From Streptococcus lactarius (GTDB lineage: Bacteria > Bacillota > Bacilli > Lactobacillales > Streptococcaceae): a stretch of DNA of 7,705 nt. The position numbers were made by a program, and so were the translations under genes. The stretch is from positions 111,409 to 119,113 of the forward strand of contig NZ_MRXX01000005.1 of the NCBI RefSeq assembly GCF_016642265.1, written 5' to 3'. Below are positions 6,705 to 7,705 of the stretch, in pieces. How positions within the stretch are numbered: position 1 is the first letter of the stretch; each line of letters opens with the position of its first letter. The notes beneath the pieces are model-generated. The model did not search any database, was not told the DNA's origin, and saw only the letters and a program-made list of their open reading frames with translations.

Positions 6705-6737
6705 TCAACCAATACCTGCCGTGTTGGTTGATTTTTT
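6705..6737 (+). terminator. Terminator of the phosphorylase/ECF/YdfG operon
   Basis: TCAACCAA (6705-6712) pairs perfectly with TTGGTTGA (6724-6731) over an 11-nt loop. A six-T run follows at 6732-6737. It lies 8 nt after the dehydrogenase stop codon and just upstream of the kinase promoter. Confidence 0.85.
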
Positions 6738-6754
6738 ATGTTTGTCTAATTTTT

Positions 6755-6763
6755 TGGTATAAT
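6755..6763 (+). promoter_or_regulatory. Extended -10 promoter of the PfkB kinase gene
   Basis: TGGTATAAT is a perfect extended -10 followed by AGA, nearly identical to the element in front of the phosphorylase gene. The -35 region (TTTATG, 6735-6740, 14 bp from the TGG) is poor and overlaps the terminator T-run. The leader would be about 18 nt. Confidence 0.75.
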
Positions 6764-6787
6764 AGATGGCAAAGTAAGGAGAATGAG

Positions 6788-7690
6788 ATGTCAAGCGCTT
6801 TAGTCATTGGTTCCACTGTTTGTGATGTCATGGTCTATTTAGACCGTCTACCTAGTCGAGAAGGCGATGCCCATATTGATCATCAGCAATGGTCTGTCGG
6901 AGGGTGTGCCTTTAATGTTGTTAATATCTTGCATTTTTTGTCCCAAGACTATGAGTTTATCTCACCCGTTGGTTCGGGTATTTACGGAGATTTTGTAAAG
7001 AGTCACTTAAAAGAATTGGGCATTACTTCCTCAATCTCATTAGCTGGTCCAAATGGTTGTTGCTACTGCTTTGTAGAGTCAGACGGCGAACGGACTTTCT
7101 TATCGGATCATGGTGTGGAGTATAGCTTCCAGGCAGAATGGCTCAAAGAGATCGCAACCGAACGGTTTGATTATATATACTTGTGTGGTCTAGAAGTGGA
7201 AGAACCAACCGGTCTTGCGTTGGTAGAGTCGGTTTCTCAATGCCAGGGACAGGTCATTTTTGCCCCTGGGCCAAGAGGACTCCTAATTCCGACAGACCGA
7301 CTGGAAGCGATCTATGATCTTCATCCGATCCTGCACGTCAATGAAGCAGAAGCCCTTGCCTTTTCTGGCTGTGATGATACTCGAAAGGCTGCTGAGAAAT
7401 TGCACCAACGAACGGGTCAGTTGGTCATTGTGACCTTAGGTGAAAAAGGAGCGATTGCCTATGATGGCACCTGGTACCAAGCCGCGGGTCAGCCTGCACA
7501 AGTCGTGGATACAGTTGGTGCTGGCGATAGCCATGTAGGAGGCTTTCTGGCAGCGCGCTTAAGAGGGTTAGAAATCGAAGAAGCCCTCAGCTTTGCCAAT
7601 AAAGTCTCCAGCCAAATTGTCGCAACCAAGGGCGTTCACCTCACTCAGGAACAGTACCAAGCACTAAGAGCAGAACTGGCACAAAACTAA
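6788..7690 (+). CDS. PfkB-family carbohydrate/nucleoside kinase
   Basis: This 300-residue cytoplasmic ribokinase-fold enzyme transfers phosphate from ATP to a hydroxymethyl group of a sugar, sugar derivative or nucleoside. Visible signatures are D13 in the N-terminal strand, the substrate-side G38-G-C-A-F-N motif, N185-E-A-E, T216-L-G-E-K-G, and the PfkB C-terminal motif D241-T-V-G-A-G-D with catalytic-base D247. The length is normal. The specific substrate cannot be assigned; ribokinase, pseudouridine kinase or another nucleoside kinase are possibilities. ATG 6788 is chosen because AAGGAG (6776-6781) lies 6 nt upstream; the longer in-frame extension would begin in the dehydrogenase gene and cross a terminator and a promoter. 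It is cysteine-rich near residues 91-94 (CCYC). It forms its own unit, although the terminator before it could be leaky. Confidence 0.9.
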   Translation: MSSALVIGSTVCDVMVYLDRLPSREGDAHIDHQQWSVGGCAFNVVNILHFLSQDYEFISPVGSGIYGDFVKSHLKELGITSSISLAGPNGCCYCFVESDGERTFLSDHGVEYSFQAEWLKEIATERFDYIYLCGLEVEEPTGLALVESVSQCQGQVIFAPGPRGLLIPTDRLEAIYDLHPILHVNEAEALAFSGCDDTRKAAEKLHQRTGQLVIVTLGEKGAIAYDGTWYQAAGQPAQVVDTVGAGDSHVGGFLAARLRGLEIEEALSFANKVSSQIVATKGVHLTQEQYQALRAELAQN

Positions 7691-7705
7691 AAAGAGAGTG
7701 GGACA
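7691..7705. repeat. Possible start of a streptococcal intergenic repeat
   Basis: The last 15 bases, AAAGAGAGTGGGACA, directly follow the kinase stop. From memory, GAGAGTGGGACA opens a repeat found at many gene ends in mitis-group streptococci, and the first bases of this window look like the end of such an element in the same orientation. The match is short and cut by the window edge. Confidence 0.35.

Noticed and set aside
6668..6787. 40-residue N-terminal extension of the PfkB kinase
   Set aside because: It would start inside the dehydrogenase gene and cross a terminator and a promoter; ATG 6788 has a good RBS and matches the family start.

Overview
The window looks like chromosomal DNA from a low-GC Firmicute, most likely a Streptococcus of the mitis/sanguinis type. 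Signs are strong AAGGAGG-like ribosome binding sites, extended -10 promoters of the form TGGTATAATAGA, short intergenic regions closed by hairpin-plus-T-run terminators, and close family resemblance of the TrhO, YdfG and ECF proteins to Firmicute or enterobacterial orthologues. The genus call comes from style and recalled sequence, not from a search. All eight genes lie on the + strand in four transcription units, and no gene looks broken.

Region 1 (1-1448): the tail of what looks like a streptococcal intergenic repeat with a terminator, then an AT-rich control region holding a 26-nt perfect palindrome and an 18-nt near-palindrome that overlaps the -35 box. These precede a three-gene operon: a 64-residue XRE/Cro-type repressor starting at GTG, followed by two small four-helix membrane proteins that share an N-terminal DER...K.A.E motif and look like diverged paralogues (probably DUF6773-like). 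The operon ends at a clear terminator.

Region 2 (1449-2562): a single-gene unit for TrhO, the rhodanese-family tRNA U34 hydroxylase, with its own promoter and terminator.

Region 3 (2563-6737): an operon opened by an extended -10 promoter. It contains a PNP/UDP-family nucleoside phosphorylase, a fused double ATPase (EcfA-A', YkoD-like), an EcfT membrane component, and a YdfG-like short-chain dehydrogenase. The first three are tightly coupled (stop abutting start, then a 29-nt overlap). The dehydrogenase follows after 1 nt but behind a terminator-like hairpin in the end of ecfT. The substrate-binding S component expected with such an ECF module is not in the window, and the phosphorylase sits where it might be expected. 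This suggests, without proving, that the transporter handles a nucleoside, a base or a related vitamin precursor.

Region 4 (6738-7705): a PfkB-family sugar/nucleoside kinase with its own extended -10 promoter. Right after it the window ends in bases that resemble the beginning of the same type of repeat whose end opens the window.

The least-described parts are the XRE plus twin membrane protein cassette with its palindromic control region, and the phosphorylase-ECF operon lacking an S component. No CRISPR array, tRNA, rRNA, transposase or phage gene was seen.
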